From assembly GCA_947473355.1 (NCBI GenBank), contig CANJCQ010000015.1, positions 1 through 59,834 on the forward strand: DNA of 59,834 nucleotides. The letters are read 5' to 3'. The position numbers were made by a program, and so were the translations under genes. This stretch comes from Sphingomonadaceae bacterium. GTDB taxonomy: Bacteria; Pseudomonadota; Alphaproteobacteria; Sphingomonadales; Sphingomonadaceae. Of the stretch, positions 59,691 to 59,834 are shown piece by piece. The notes below the pieces were generated by a model. That model made no database searches. It saw nothing but the letters and a program-made list of their open reading frames with translations, and was not told the origin of the DNA. Numbering within the stretch: the stretch's first letter is position 1; every line of letters starts with the position of its first letter.

Positions 59691-59834
59691 TACCAAACTG
59701 CGCTGTGGGTGACTCACATGGGGGGATTCCCTGTCGGCTGAAAGTCTGAATCTATGAGGTTGTGCTTTGGAGGGCGCGATCATGGGTTCAGCGATTGGCT
59801 TGCGTGATGATTTTGACGGCCCTGCATTGAGGCG
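59691..59834 (+). mobile_element. IS630-family insertion sequence, left end only
   Basis: After the sensor-domain stop a non-coding stretch of about 90 bases leads into a transposase start that runs off the window. The exact inverted-repeat end is not certain; a TA target site would fit the TAATACC at the stop codon. This is the second IS edge of the window. Confidence 0.5.
59782..59834 (+). CDS. IS630-family transposase, N-terminal fragment
   Basis: From the ATG at 59782 the frame reads MGSAIGLRDDFDGPALR and leaves the window. This resembles the start of IS630-type transposases (M-G-x-A-I-x-x-R-x-D-F, then a helix-turn-helix with LRRLA). A GGAGGG box lies upstream. The call rests on 17 residues and is tentative. 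Confidence 0.55.
   Translation, partial: MGSAIGLRDDFDGPALR

Overview
The window is GC-rich DNA of an alphaproteobacterium, most likely a sphingomonad (Sphingomonadales). The evidence is a circularly permuted two-piece tmRNA whose tag reads ANDNEALAIAA, the gene order lptD-surA-pdxA-rsmA, a CobS-type cobaltochelatase subunit, many GST, VOC and acyl-CoA enzymes, and frequent GTG starts. It looks like chromosomal backbone whose two ends run into insertion sequences: an IS5-type transposase start at base 1 and an IS630-type transposase start at the last bases.

Bases 1-3.9 kb are partly decayed: an IS edge that seems to cut a small ORF coupled to a MaoC-like dehydratase, a broken AHH-type nuclease gene, a flavodoxin-like protein, and an exported protein whose signal peptide is out of frame with its body. 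Bases 3.9-14.5 kb hold recJ, twin tRNA-Glu genes (TTC and CTC), truA, an MDR oxidoreductase, cobS without a neighbouring cobT, a GST gene, and an HxlR regulator divergent from a six-gene DUF4287-VOC-GST-GST-VOC-SRPBCC operon. ndk follows, with a clear terminator. Bases 14.5-28.4 kb are housekeeping: holC-pepA read leftwards, lptD-surA-pdxA-rsmA read rightwards, then an LD-carboxypeptidase-like protein, two PilZ-TM proteins and malate synthase G. Bases 28.6-33.1 kb carry tmRNA, mscL and a LemA-TPM-TPM-Nudix-SDR unit.

Bases 33.2-38.9 kb form a tight leftward operon for valine / branched-chain acyl-CoA breakdown: acyl-CoA dehydrogenase, HIBCH-type hydrolase, enoyl-CoA hydratase, an uncharacterised coupled protein and MmsB. 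It is headed by a CoA-acylating aldehyde dehydrogenase instead of a recognisable MmsA. From 40 to 59.7 kb the content is accessory and catabolic: two DUF7064-like paralogues, a cytochrome P450 with its own ferredoxin, an IorAB-like molybdenum oxidoreductase, an amidohydrolase, a Rieske oxygenase, an enoyl-CoA hydratase, an aldo/keto reductase, two CaiB/BaiF CoA-transferases, an SDR, a DUF35 OB-fold protein paired with a thiolase-like protein, and a LacI-type sensor domain without a DNA-binding domain. A VapBC toxin-antitoxin pair sits inside it. Together these genes look like an undescribed pathway that oxygenates a cyclic substrate and then shortens it as CoA esters. The substrate cannot be told from sequence.

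Long nested inverted repeats of at least two families occupy many of the intergenic spaces. No CRISPR array, rRNA gene or replication origin was seen. No gap of more than 300 bases lacks an annotated gene or RNA.
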